A DNA stretch of 64,000 nucleotides from contig NZ_RQHV01000061.1 in the NCBI RefSeq assembly GCF_004771005.1, forward strand, positions 558,001-622,000, in the 5' to 3' direction. The translations under genes were made by a program, and so were the position numbers. The number at the start of each line of letters is the position of its first letter. Positions within the stretch are counted from its first letter, which is position 1. This DNA is from Leptospira ilyithenensis (GTDB lineage Bacteria > Spirochaetota > Leptospiria > Leptospirales > Leptospiraceae). Below are positions 45,782 through 54,814 of this stretch, piece after piece. Below the pieces are notes generated by a model. It searched no databases and had not been told where the DNA came from. It saw only the letters and a program-made list of their open reading frames with translations.

Positions 45782-47057
45782 ACCAGTTCCTTCTCTTTCC
45801 GTCAGCGACGTCAACCGGCTGATCAAAACCACCTTACAAGATACAGATGGCTTGAAAAACATCTGGGTGAAAGGAGAGATTTCCAATTTTTCGCAAACTG
45901 CCTCTTCCGGGCACATGTATTTTTCCTTAAAAGATCAGGCAAGTGTCATCAAATGCGCCTTCTTTTCCTTTCAGGCAAAAAACTATAAAGGAAGACCTCT
46001 TAAAAACGGAATGGAGGTCAATTTATTCGGTTCCATATCCGTTTATGAACCGGGAGGATATTATAGTATTTCCGTTCAAAAGATAGAAGAGCTAGGTCAA
46101 GGGGACATTCTATTACAGATAGAAAGATTAAAAGCATCCCTTCTCGAAAAAGGAATCTTCGACCCGACCCGTAAAAAACCGTTACCAAAATACCCGAAAC
46201 GTTTAGGGATAGTAACCTCACCTAAGGGAGCTGCCGTTGAAGATATCATTCGAATTGCCACGGATTTAAATCCTTCCATCCAAATTTTAGTTTCCCCTTG
46301 CCTTGTTCAAGGAGACGAAGCTGCCGCCTCCATTTCCGGAGCCATCCGCGCGCTGAACGATCCCAAATGGGAAGTAGATGTGATCATCGCCGGACGGGGA
46401 GGAGGATCTTTCGAAGATCTAATGGCATTTAACACGGAAGAGGTGGTAATGGCATATTATCATTCAAAAATTCCGATTATCTCTGCTGTGGGACACGAAA
46501 TCGACAGAGTTCTTACCGATCTCAGTGCGGATGCAAGTGCCCCCACTCCTACAGCTGCGGCAAAACTCGCCATCCCTAATGTTTCGGAAGTTTTGGTAAA
46601 GATGGAAGAAGTGGAAGACCGCCTGCGATTCGCATTAAAAAATAGAACGAATATCGGGCGTGAAAAACTGATAGGAATCAGCAGCAGAACCTTTTTTCAA
46701 AACCCGTACGTAATCCTTGAAACCAGATCCATTGCTGTGGATGAAATTATGAATCGTTTGTCCCTACTTGGCAAAAATTTTCTGATGCAAAAGAAAACAG
46801 ATTTTGCCAAAACTGAAATTTTAAAGATCAGAATGGAACAATATACAAAACAAAAAAGAAAAGAGTTGGAGCTGACTCAGTCCAGAGTGGAAAATTTTTC
46901 TCCTTTGGGAACTTTGAAGCGGGGATATTCCGTTTTGCGAAATCATAAAAAAGAAGTGATCTCATCAATAGATCAGATCCAAACAAAGGAAAAACTTGAG
47001 ATCATTCTTTCCCAAGGCAGATTGAATATTGAAGTGATTGATAAAATTAAGGAATAA
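45774..47057 (+). CDS. xseA: Exodeoxyribonuclease VII large subunit
   Basis: The catalytic subunit of ExoVII, which degrades single-stranded DNA ends in repair. 427 residues from ATG 45774, where the family N terminus LSVSDVNRLIKTTL and the OB-fold segment LKNIWVKGEISNFSQTASSG begin. The conserved core LGIVTSPKGAAVEDIIRIA, VDVIIAGRGGGSFEDLMAFN and EEVVMAYYHSKIPIISAVGH with EIDRVLTDLSADA follows, then a long helical coiled coil. It overlaps the permease gene by eight bases and is followed by xseB after two bases. Confidence 0.97.
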   Translation: MPEPVPSLSVSDVNRLIKTTLQDTDGLKNIWVKGEISNFSQTASSGHMYFSLKDQASVIKCAFFSFQAKNYKGRPLKNGMEVNLFGSISVYEPGGYYSISVQKIEELGQGDILLQIERLKASLLEKGIFDPTRKKPLPKYPKRLGIVTSPKGAAVEDIIRIATDLNPSIQILVSPCLVQGDEAAASISGAIRALNDPKWEVDVIIAGRGGGSFEDLMAFNTEEVVMAYYHSKIPIISAVGHEIDRVLTDLSADASAPTPTAAAKLAIPNVSEVLVKMEEVEDRLRFALKNRTNIGREKLIGISSRTFFQNPYVILETRSIAVDEIMNRLSLLGKNFLMQKKTDFAKTEILKIRMEQYTKQKRKELELTQSRVENFSPLGTLKRGYSVLRNHKKEVISSIDQIQTKEKLEIILSQGRLNIEVIDKIKE

Positions 47058-47059
47058 AT

Positions 47060-47332
47060 ATGTCCGATAAAAAACAAATTACATTTGAAGACGCATTACG
47101 CGAGTTAGAGGATATTGCGGATAAATTGGAAAAAGGCCAACTCTCTCTGGAAGAATCCATAAAAGCCTACGAAAGGGGAATGGATTTGAAAAAAGTCTGC
47201 ACCGATAGACTCACCGAAGCGGAGGCGAAAATCGAATTTTTGGCAAAAGGCCAAACAGGTGAAATTGTAAAGACTACCGTGAAAAAGAAAAAAGAAGATA
47301 CGACATCCAAAAACGAAGACGATTTATTTTAG
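47060..47332 (+). CDS. xseB: Exodeoxyribonuclease VII small subunit
   Basis: A 90-residue helical subunit that wraps around the XseA coiled coil. The family pattern is clear: FEDALRELEDIADKLEKGQL, SLEESIKAYERGMDLKKVC and LTEAEAKIEFL. It follows xseA after two bases. The Lys/Asp-rich tail is typical. Confidence 0.95.
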   Translation: MSDKKQITFEDALRELEDIADKLEKGQLSLEESIKAYERGMDLKKVCTDRLTEAEAKIEFLAKGQTGEIVKTTVKKKKEDTTSKNEDDLF

Positions 47333-47338
47333 AAACAT

Positions 47339-48742
47339 TTGAACTGGCAGGCATTCTTTATAGTATGTTATCTTTTAATAACAATAGCAATCGGATTCAT
47401 TGCACGAGGAAGAGTCAAAAACGCAAAAGATTTTATTTTAGCAGGTAGAAGCCTTCCCCTTCCCATCTCCACCGCAGCACTTTTTGCCACCTGGTTCGGA
47501 AGTGAAACCATACTCGGTTCCTCCGTAGAATTTGCCAAAGGAGGTTTTTTATACGTCATACAAGATCCGTTTGGCGGTGCACTCTGTTTATTTTTATTGG
47601 GTCTTGTATTTGCAAAGTATCTCTACAGAATGCAAATACTTACCTTCGGCGATTTTTATCGTGAAAAATACGGAAGATCGATGGAGTTCATCGGTGGAAT
47701 TTGTTTGATTCTTTCTTATTTCGGCTGGGTCGCCGCACAATTTGTGGCACTAGGGATTATGATGCAGATGATCTTCGGGATTCCCCAGATCCTAGGAATC
47801 ACAATCGGAGCCTTTCTTGTGGTATTTTATACTTATATGGGTGGGATGTGGTCCGTATCTTTGACGGATTTTTTTCAATCCATCTCCATCATCATAGGAC
47901 TCGTTTTTGTTTTGTATGAGATGAATCAAATCCATCCGATCCGATTAGCCCTTAACGAAACTCCGGACGGATTTTTAAATTTTTTTCCAAAACCTAACTA
48001 CCATTCCTGGGTAGTCTACTTTTCCGCCTGGATGGTGGTAGGATTAGGAAGTTTGCCCCAGCAGGATATTTTCCAAAGGGTGATGTCTGCCAAATCCGAA
48101 AAGGTAGCGGTCTGGGCATCTTTTCTTTCTTCTTTTATCTATCTCAGTTTTGCAATGATTCCTTTGTTCTTAGGATTACAAGCGGCAAGATTACTCACTG
48201 GATTTGATTTGGAAGGAGAAAATTCGCAATTACTCATCCCTATGCTTGTATCCAAATTCGCTTCTCCTTTCGCTCAGATTTTATTTTTTTCAGCGCTCAT
48301 ATCGGCGATTCTTTCCACTGCATCAGGCGCCATACTTGCTCCGGCTTCCATACTATCTGAGAATATTCTAAAATACAGTTTGAAAAATAAAAATGATAAA
48401 AATATTCTATGGCTTTCCAGAATCTCTGTGATCATCATTTCTGTTATTTCTTTCATACTGGCAGTCGGCAAACCGTCCATCTACGAGCTTGTGGAAGATT
48501 CGGGGGGTATATCGCTTGTTACATTATTTATTCCTATGATATTCGGACTTTTTACAAAGACAACTTCGCAAAAAGCGGCACTACTTTCCTTATTCGCAGG
48601 GTTAGGCGCATGGATACTTTTAGAATGGTTCCATGATGAAATGACCAGTCACTTCTATGGAACCATTGTTAGTTTGGTTGCTATTTTACTGGGAAGGTTG
48701 ATCTTTCCTAAGAAGACAGAGCCAAATCCACAAGCCAGTTAA
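47339..48742 (+). CDS. Sodium:solute symporter family protein
   Basis: A 467-residue transporter of the SSS family with about 13 helices. It begins with TTG at 47339, giving [20 protein letters not shown] and the typical [20 protein letters not shown] loop. [48 protein letters not shown] and [20 protein letters not shown] match the sodium-site and signature regions. The substrate is not evident. It follows xseB after six bases and overlaps the end of the convergent ddl gene by 35 bases. Confidence 0.92.
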   Translation: MNWQAFFIVCYLLITIAIGFIARGRVKNAKDFILAGRSLPLPISTAALFATWFGSETILGSSVEFAKGGFLYVIQDPFGGALCLFLLGLVFAKYLYRMQILTFGDFYREKYGRSMEFIGGICLILSYFGWVAAQFVALGIMMQMIFGIPQILGITIGAFLVVFYTYMGGMWSVSLTDFFQSISIIIGLVFVLYEMNQIHPIRLALNETPDGFLNFFPKPNYHSWVVYFSAWMVVGLGSLPQQDIFQRVMSAKSEKVAVWASFLSSFIYLSFAMIPLFLGLQAARLLTGFDLEGENSQLLIPMLVSKFASPFAQILFFSALISAILSTASGAILAPASILSENILKYSLKNKNDKNILWLSRISVIIISVISFILAVGKPSIYELVEDSGGISLVTLFIPMIFGLFTKTTSQKAALLSLFAGLGAWILLEWFHDEMTSHFYGTIVSLVAILLGRLIFPKKTEPNPQAS

Positions 48743-49760
48743 ATACTTCTTTCATGTCGATTCCAAGTGCCTTCGCTTGTTGCGGAATCAGACTCGTACC
48801 CGTCATTCCAGGAAGAGTATTTGTTTCCAAAACATAAGGGATTCCGTTTCGAATGATAAAATCGGTTCTGGAATATCCCTTGCAACCTAATGTTTTGTGG
48901 CAGATCAAAGTATACGATTTCAACTTATCCATTGTTTCCATCGGGATTTCCGCCGGAGTGATTTCCTCACTGGCACCTTTCGTGTATTTGGCGGTGAAGT
49001 CGAAAAACTCGGTTTTGGGACGAATCTCCGTAGCCACCAAAGGAAAACTTTCCCAATCCTCATTTGCCTTTTTTTCCAGAACGCCGATGGAAACTTCCGT
49101 TCCGGTAATCAACTCCTGGATAAAAACACGATCCTCCGAAACAAAGATCTTTTCTATAAGTAAAATCGCTTCTTCCGGTGTTTTGGCAGGTCCGGCATTC
49201 ACACTTGATCCACCTAATGTAGGTTTAATGAAAACGGGAAAAGAAATAGGCATTTGCAATACGAATCTTTTTGCATCTATGTCTTTTTTGGAAACTTCTA
49301 AAAAAGGAGCTACAGGTATGCCTGCTTTTTCAAATAACTGGTTGGAACGAAATTTATCCATAGCGAGAGCGGATGCCAATACCCCCGAACCAGTGTAAGG
49401 AATTCCCATAACATCCAAAAATCCCTGGATACGTCCGTCTTCTCCCGAACCGCCGTGCAATCCGATAAATACGACTTCAACCCCTGTTGATTTTAACAAA
49501 TGTTTGTCGCTATTTGCATAAAGCTCGTTTTTTTCCTGAAACCCAACTGCGAAATCGGAAGGAGAAATATTTTCGGGGTTCGGATAATACCCTTCAAAAT
49601 CTTTTGGAATTTTCCAAACTCCACCTTGATCTATGAAGATAGGATTAACTTCGAACTTGGTCCTGTCCAAAGTTTTGAAAATAAAATAAGAAGATCGAAT
49701 CGAAATCTCATGTTCCGAGGAAGTTCCGCCAAAAATCAAACCCAGTTTAATCCGTTTCAT
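48708..49760 (-). CDS. ddl: D-alanine--D-alanine ligase
   Basis: An ATP-grasp enzyme that makes D-Ala-D-Ala for peptidoglycan, 350 residues. Motifs: [17 protein letters not shown] at the N terminus, [54 protein letters not shown] and [20 protein letters not shown], all with the ATP and substrate residues of the family. The 3' end lies inside the end of the symporter gene on the other strand. No other peptidoglycan gene is adjacent. Confidence 0.97.
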   Translation of the reverse strand: MKRIKLGLIFGGTSSEHEISIRSSYFIFKTLDRTKFEVNPIFIDQGGVWKIPKDFEGYYPNPENISPSDFAVGFQEKNELYANSDKHLLKSTGVEVVFIGLHGGSGEDGRIQGFLDVMGIPYTGSGVLASALAMDKFRSNQLFEKAGIPVAPFLEVSKKDIDAKRFVLQMPISFPVFIKPTLGGSSVNAGPAKTPEEAILLIEKIFVSEDRVFIQELITGTEVSIGVLEKKANEDWESFPLVATEIRPKTEFFDFTAKYTKGASEEITPAEIPMETMDKLKSYTLICHKTLGCKGYSRTDFIIRNGIPYVLETNTLPGMTGTSLIPQQAKALGIDMKEVFNWLVDLALSS

Positions 49761-49805
49761 GAAATCACTTGATTCCTTTTTCCTAATAGATATATTAGGA
49801 AATAA

Positions 49806-51218
49806 GTGGGATCAGCCATAAAAAAACAATTCCTTATTCTGATTTGTTTGGCTTTCTTTGTTTCCCCTCTTTTGGCAAAATTACCTAACAGTTTCACGGA
49901 AGATATCCCTTCCGATTATCATCAATTTTGGTTTTTATATGAAAGGGAAAAGAGGGCAAACCAGGATTTATTCGCCATCCGTCCCTTCTATATGAGTTTT
50001 CAGGACAAAACGACCGCATTCCGTTTTAGAAGTTATCTCTCGCCCGTTTATTACAAAGAAGAAACAAATCATTGGTATACTTGGTCCAGTTTGTTTTTTT
50101 TCAGTGGAACGGGAATCAAACATGAAGAAGGCGACGAAGAAGACGATTTTTTTCTGACTCCTCTATTTATGTGGGGAAAGGGAGAGACAGCCCGGGAAAA
50201 CTATTTCAGCTTATTTCCCATTTACGGCAAAATCAGAAACAAACTATCATACCAAGAGTTAAACTATTTTCTATTTCCCATTTATACCGAATGGAAATAC
50301 AAAACATTCGAGGCCAAGGCGGTACTATGGCCGTTGACTATGTATGGAAAATCGGAAACAAGGAGCGAACTCAGAATCTTTCCCCTGTTTTCCAGAAAAG
50401 TACATGACGGAAAATACAAAAGGTATTCCGTTCTTTGGCCTTTTTTCCAATGGGGAGAAGAAAAATTGGACAAAAAAGAACCAACTAACTATAGTTTATT
50501 TTTTCCGTTTTATCTGAGCAAAGATTCTAAGGACGGAAATATGAAAAGTAGGGCATTCCTCTGGTTTCCGGTTCTCAATTCACTCTTTTCCTATGGATAT
50601 GATAAAAAAACGGGACATTCCAATTACTCAGCATTTTTTATTTTTTTTCAATACCATAGCTCCGAAAAAAAAGATCTCACCAAATTTGTAATTTTTCCAT
50701 TGTACGGTTATTCCTATTTTGCAAACAAAGAAGCCGAATTCATCACTCCTTTTTACATTTCCCTTTCCCAAAACACAAATCATTTGAAATCAAAATCCTA
50801 TTTTCTATTGCCTTTCTTTTCTCACAGCAAACAAGAGTTTGTTGGCACAGGAAGAGAAGATACATATTGGAAATTCTGGCCCTTCGTTCGTTATCATAAC
50901 GATTCGGAAGGCAATCTGGTTTGGAATACTCTTTCTATCATTCCCGTCCGGTTTGAGGTAATGGAAGAAGTATGGGAACCTATATTTTCCGTGATTGAAT
51001 ACAGAAAACTCAAAAACGGGGAAAAAAGACTTCATCTTGTAACAAGACTTTATTCCCAACGTTGGTCCGAAAAAGAAACGAATATCCATATCCCCCTGCT
51101 CGTAGAATTTCAAAAAAACGAAACAGGGTTCCGTTATCAGTTTCTTTACGGTCTTGTAGGAATCGATACCAGGGAAGAAAAAAACAAATTCCAATTTTTA
51201 TGGTGGCTCGAAGTATGA
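49806..51218 (+). CDS. Exported aromatic beta-repeat protein of unknown function, coupled to mlaE
   Basis: I do not recognise this family. The 470 residues begin with GTG 49806 and a signal peptide (about 1-24, VSPLLA then K). The mature part is full of short repeated strands alternating aromatic and polar residues, for example [96 protein letters not shown] and FWPFVRYHN, spaced 15-45 residues apart with charged loops. This looks like a beta-barrel or beta-propeller-like surface protein. Its stop overlaps the mlaE start by four bases, so it is probably made together with the Mla lipid-transport proteins. Confidence 0.85.
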   Translation: MGSAIKKQFLILICLAFFVSPLLAKLPNSFTEDIPSDYHQFWFLYEREKRANQDLFAIRPFYMSFQDKTTAFRFRSYLSPVYYKEETNHWYTWSSLFFFSGTGIKHEEGDEEDDFFLTPLFMWGKGETARENYFSLFPIYGKIRNKLSYQELNYFLFPIYTEWKYKTFEAKAVLWPLTMYGKSETRSELRIFPLFSRKVHDGKYKRYSVLWPFFQWGEEKLDKKEPTNYSLFFPFYLSKDSKDGNMKSRAFLWFPVLNSLFSYGYDKKTGHSNYSAFFIFFQYHSSEKKDLTKFVIFPLYGYSYFANKEAEFITPFYISLSQNTNHLKSKSYFLLPFFSHSKQEFVGTGREDTYWKFWPFVRYHNDSEGNLVWNTLSIIPVRFEVMEEVWEPIFSVIEYRKLKNGEKRLHLVTRLYSQRWSEKETNIHIPLLVEFQKNETGFRYQFLYGLVGIDTREEKNKFQFLWWLEV

Positions 51219-51991
51219 AGCAATTTTTTGAAAAAAAGATCCAACCATTGTTATATGCAATTGGATTTACGGTATTACTACTATTTCGTTCTTTCGGTCA
51301 GAGCCATCAGGCTTTTTTCAAACGAAAGGAAATACTCGAACAGATGTTTATCGCAGGCGTCGGTTCTTTGTTTGTAGTTTCCATTGTTTCCATTTTTACA
51401 GGAATGATTATGGGATTGAACACAGGACTCGGGCTTCGGGACTTCGGAGCGGAAGGCCAGATTGGTCTCCTTCTCACAATCACTTTGACTCGGGAGATGT
51501 CCCCTTTCATGACTTCCCTAATTCTTGCCGCTTCGGTCGGATCGGCAATGGCTGCGGAAATCGGAACGATGAAAGTATCGGAAGAAATAGACGCTTTGGA
51601 AGTCATGTCCATAAATCCGGTCCGCTATTTGGTGATGCCTCGCATTTTCGGTTTTTCCATTATGGTTCCGATACTTTGCGTGTATTCCTCCACTCTTGGA
51701 ATTTTGGGTGGAGCCATTGTAGGTCATTTTCAATTGGGGATTGATATGGTCAGTTATTTTCAGGATGTATTTTACAGAATCTCTTCCATCCCCGGACTGA
51801 AAGACCTGTATGTGGGACTACTGAAAGGATATGTATTCGGATTGATTATCTCCACCGTATCCTGCAGCCAAGGTTTACGCACGTCAGGCGGTGCCATCGG
51901 AGTCGGTCAAACCACAAGGCAAGCAGTAGTCACCTCCTTTCTTATGGTGATCTTTTTCGGTTATGTACTTACTGCCATCTTCTACAAATAG
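51215..51991 (+). CDS. mlaE: ABC permease MlaE (phospholipid transport)
   Basis: Inner-membrane permease of the MlaFEDB phospholipid transporter. 258 residues from ATG 51215, which overlaps the preceding stop; the frame is open further upstream but only through that gene. The core is characteristic: [80 protein letters not shown] and [20 protein letters not shown]. mlaF follows after eight bases. No mlaB (STAS) or mlaC gene is adjacent. Confidence 0.95.
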   Translation: MKQFFEKKIQPLLYAIGFTVLLLFRSFGQSHQAFFKRKEILEQMFIAGVGSLFVVSIVSIFTGMIMGLNTGLGLRDFGAEGQIGLLLTITLTREMSPFMTSLILAASVGSAMAAEIGTMKVSEEIDALEVMSINPVRYLVMPRIFGFSIMVPILCVYSSTLGILGGAIVGHFQLGIDMVSYFQDVFYRISSIPGLKDLYVGLLKGYVFGLIISTVSCSQGLRTSGGAIGVGQTTRQAVVTSFLMVIFFGYVLTAIFYK

Positions 51992-51999
51992 GAACTGAT

Positions 52000-52788
52000 A
52001 TGGATACTTTAGCAATAGAAATGCGGAACGTTCACAAAACTTTCGGATCCAGAAAAATCCTGAACGGAATGAATATAAAAGTTAAGAAGGGAGAAACAAT
52101 GGTCATCCTCGGCCCTTCCGGAACGGGAAAATCCGTAAGCCTCAAACACCTAACAGGGCTTTTAGATCCTGACGAGGGAGAATGTTTTATCTTCGGAGAA
52201 TCCATCTCTCACGCAGAGCCAGGAAAAAAGGAACATTTACGTTCCAGACTCGGGGTTTTATTCCAATCGGGAGCTCTTATCAATTGGCTTACAGTGTATG
52301 AGAACGTTGCCCTACCTTTACGGGAACATAAAATTGCGGAAGGAAAAGAACTGGATGATATAGTGATGGAAAAACTTCGTTGGTTGGATTTGGTTCCCGC
52401 CAAAGACACTTTGCCAGGTGATATTTCCGGAGGAATGAAAAAAAGAGTCGGTCTTGCGCGGGCACTCACTTCCAGGCCCGAGATAGTCATGTATGACGAA
52501 CCCACATCCGGGCTCGATCCGGTCATGTCCAATGTAATCAATGATCTTGTGATTCGAATGCAAAAGGAATTGGGACTGACTAGCATTGTAGTAACCCATG
52601 ATATGAGTTCCGCTTATCGGATTGCCGACCGGATCAGTTTTTTGTATGAAGGTCAGGTGTTATACTGCGGAACTCCCAAAGAAATCCAGGAATCTCCCCA
52701 TCCTGTCATCCAACAATTCATCAATGGAAGAACGGAAGGCCCTATGATTCTGGATCACTCGGAATTAAAGCCGGTGAAATCAAATTGA
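52000..52788 (+). CDS. mlaF: ABC ATPase MlaF
   Basis: ATPase that drives MlaE. 262 residues with Walker [15 protein letters not shown], signature [15 protein letters not shown], Walker [15 protein letters not shown] and H-loop VVTHDM. It is eight bases after mlaE and 34 bases before mlaD, so it completes a coupled unit. Confidence 0.95.
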   Translation: MDTLAIEMRNVHKTFGSRKILNGMNIKVKKGETMVILGPSGTGKSVSLKHLTGLLDPDEGECFIFGESISHAEPGKKEHLRSRLGVLFQSGALINWLTVYENVALPLREHKIAEGKELDDIVMEKLRWLDLVPAKDTLPGDISGGMKKRVGLARALTSRPEIVMYDEPTSGLDPVMSNVINDLVIRMQKELGLTSIVVTHDMSSAYRIADRISFLYEGQVLYCGTPKEIQESPHPVIQQFINGRTEGPMILDHSELKPVKSN

Positions 52789-52822
52789 CGTATCCACAGT
52801 TTCCGGCCGATCATTAAAGAAA

Positions 52823-53596
52823 ATGTCAACTTTTGGACGCAGTATCATTGTAGGAATCTTGTTTGTCTTTGCTTTCGTTACGATTGGTTATTTTACAATT
52901 GTTACGGAAGGAGGCCCTTTCCAAAAAGAAGGCTTTCGGCTTTCTGTTTATTTCCCCGATGCGGAAGGAATCAAAGTAGGTGGAAAAGTAACCATCCATG
53001 GGGTTCCTTTCGGGTATGTTTCCAAAATCCGTTTGGTGCAAATCGACGAAGAGGGAAATCTTTTGAAAGAAGGAGATGTGGGGATCGGCACAAAAGTAGA
53101 GCTGATCTTGCTTCTTAAAGCCCCGGTTCGGCTTTTTGAAAACTACCAAATTACAATCAAAAACGAAAGTCTATTGTCTGGGAGAGTGGTTTCTCTCGAT
53201 CCTGGTTCCAAATTTGAAATCGATCCCAAAACAAAACAGTTTCAAATGGATGGACCTACTTATTCCCAAGTCACTGTCCAACCCAAAGGAAGTAGATTCA
53301 TCCCTATCCAAGGAAAAGTAACGCAAGATCCTCTCGTTTCCCTGTCTGAACTCATTTCGGAAAACAGATCGGATATCCGCAAAACAGTCCAAAATATAGC
53401 AAGTATTACAGGCAAAATCAATCAAGGCCAAGGGACTCTGGGAAAACTCATCAATGAAAGCGATGTTCACAAGTCGGTGAATACCACACTCGGTGATGCT
53501 CAAGTAGTTTTGAAAGAAATTCGGGAAGGTCTGGAAGACACAAGGGAACAAGCACCTGTTACAAGCTTTATCCGATCAGCACTTTCCGCGTTTTAG
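52823..53596 (+). CDS. mlaD: MlaD-type MCE-domain protein
   Basis: A substrate-binding MCE protein anchored in the inner membrane, 257 residues. A single N-terminal helix (about 8-26) precedes the MCE beta barrel ([52 protein letters not shown]), then a helical C-terminal part with [20 protein letters not shown] and [20 protein letters not shown]. It belongs with mlaE and mlaF. The sigma-54 promoter and its upstream repeats for lpxC begin immediately after its stop. Confidence 0.94.
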   Translation: MSTFGRSIIVGILFVFAFVTIGYFTIVTEGGPFQKEGFRLSVYFPDAEGIKVGGKVTIHGVPFGYVSKIRLVQIDEEGNLLKEGDVGIGTKVELILLLKAPVRLFENYQITIKNESLLSGRVVSLDPGSKFEIDPKTKQFQMDGPTYSQVTVQPKGSRFIPIQGKVTQDPLVSLSELISENRSDIRKTVQNIASITGKINQGQGTLGKLINESDVHKSVNTTLGDAQVVLKEIREGLEDTREQAPVTSFIRSALSAF

Positions 53597-53610
53597 CGTT
53601 GTGATTATGT

Positions 53611-53648
53611 CTGTTGCACCGATGAGACACTGTTGTAAAAATGAGACA
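53611..53648 (+). repeat. Two tandem 19-bp direct repeats upstream of the sigma-54 promoter
   Basis: CTGTTG, five variable bases and ATGAGACA occur twice back to back, at 53611-53629 and 53630-53648, conserved at 14 of 19 positions. The centre is about 155 bp before the -24 box. Enhancer-binding proteins for sigma-54 bind such sites 80-200 bp upstream, so I infer a regulator site. The repeats start 15 bases after the mlaD stop. Confidence 0.65.
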
Positions 53649-53782
53649 GTTTCCAAAAGAGCATAGGGATTTCCCTAAAGTTTTTACTATTTTCAAGGGC
53701 CAATTGCCTTCCCTGGACTGCATCTGTAGCCCATTTCGGGGCAAATTTAAGATTTTTTCGAATTATTGACAATAAACTCCCC

Positions 53783-53799
53783 TTGGCACGAAGCTTGCA
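53783..53799 (+). promoter_or_regulatory. Sigma-54 (RpoN) -24/-12 promoter for lpxC
   Basis: The sequence TTGGCACGAAGCTTGCA fits the sigma-54 consensus YTGGCACGNNNNTTGCW exactly, with the GG and GC at the fixed spacing. It ends 48 bp before the lpxC ATG (53848), so a start near 53811 is expected. A sigma-70-type box is not obvious in the same stretch. Confidence 0.88.
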
Positions 53800-53847
53800 C
53801 TAAGGTATGTGAAAAGATAGAGAGTTTTGGAAAAGAGAATAGAAAAT

Positions 53848-54753
53848 ATGAATACGATCCATAGAAAAACGATAAAAGAATCCCTTACACTGAAAGGGAT
53901 CGGATTACATTCCGGAAAAACAGTCACTCTCCGCTTGCATCCAGCCCCTGCTAACACAGGTCTTGTCTTCTTTCTCTATAGAGGGATCAATAAAATTAGG
54001 ATTCCCATTTCGCTTGATCATGTGGTAGATACAAGCAATGCTACTACCATTGGGGACGGCAGTTCCAATCGGATCCAAACCATAGAACACTTACTTGCAG
54101 CAGTACATACTTTAGGAATCACAGATTGTATTTTGGAAATTGATGCGGTAGAAGTTCCCATTATGGATGGATCTTCTCTTCCTTTCTGGGAAGGAATCCG
54201 CTCTTCCGGAATCAAAGAACTGGAAGAAACGATTGAACCGATTCGCATTTCTCATCCTATGTGGGTGGTAGACGGGGACAAATACCTTGTGATGCTTCCT
54301 TCCGACGAACTCAAAGTAACTTATAATATCGACTTCAACCACCCCCTCCTCAGAGGCCATTCCTACACAACCAAATTAGATGAAACCATTCTTGGTGAAG
54401 ACATTTTACCTGCCCGCACATTCGGTTTCCTAAAAGACGTGGAAGCCCTCCAGGCGCGTGGTTTGGCTCTAGGCGGCTCCCTAGACAATGCTGTAGTTCT
54501 TACGGACGACGGGTATTTGAACGAAAGCCTTCGTTACGAAAATGAATGTGTTCGCCACAAAATCCTGGATTTAGTAGGAGATTTGGCAGTAATGGGAAGA
54601 CCTTTCTATGGTCATCTGATCGCTTCCAAGGCTGGCCACGCTCTGGACATTTCCCTTGCCAAATGTATTATGAGCAAAGTGACAGGAGACGAACTCACCA
54701 GTTTCAAAAGCAAACGGGTTCCACTTTTCACCAAAAGCGAAATGGCTCAGTAA
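53848..54753 (+). CDS. lpxC: UDP-3-O-acyl-N-acetylglucosamine deacetylase LpxC
   Basis: The committed zinc deacetylase of lipid A synthesis. 301 residues from ATG 53848 (a TTG at 53827 would add seven residues). The motifs are SLTLKGIGLHSGKTVTLRL, the zinc His in RIQTIEHLLAAVHTLGITD, PIMDGSSLPFWEGI, PARTFGFLKDVEALQARGLA, HKILDLVGDLAVMGRPFYGH (zinc His and Asp) and ASKAGHALD (catalytic His). It is preceded by a sigma-54 promoter, not shared with the upstream mla genes, and followed by the EI phosphotransferase 61 bases later. Confidence 0.96.
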   Translation: MNTIHRKTIKESLTLKGIGLHSGKTVTLRLHPAPANTGLVFFLYRGINKIRIPISLDHVVDTSNATTIGDGSSNRIQTIEHLLAAVHTLGITDCILEIDAVEVPIMDGSSLPFWEGIRSSGIKELEETIEPIRISHPMWVVDGDKYLVMLPSDELKVTYNIDFNHPLLRGHSYTTKLDETILGEDILPARTFGFLKDVEALQARGLALGGSLDNAVVLTDDGYLNESLRYENECVRHKILDLVGDLAVMGRPFYGHLIASKAGHALDISLAKCIMSKVTGDELTSFKSKRVPLFTKSEMAQ

Positions 54754-54814
54754 TTAGTTTTTTTCTTTCCAACTGAGTCCTGATTGAGGATAGTTCTGCC
54801 AAGGCGACAAGACC

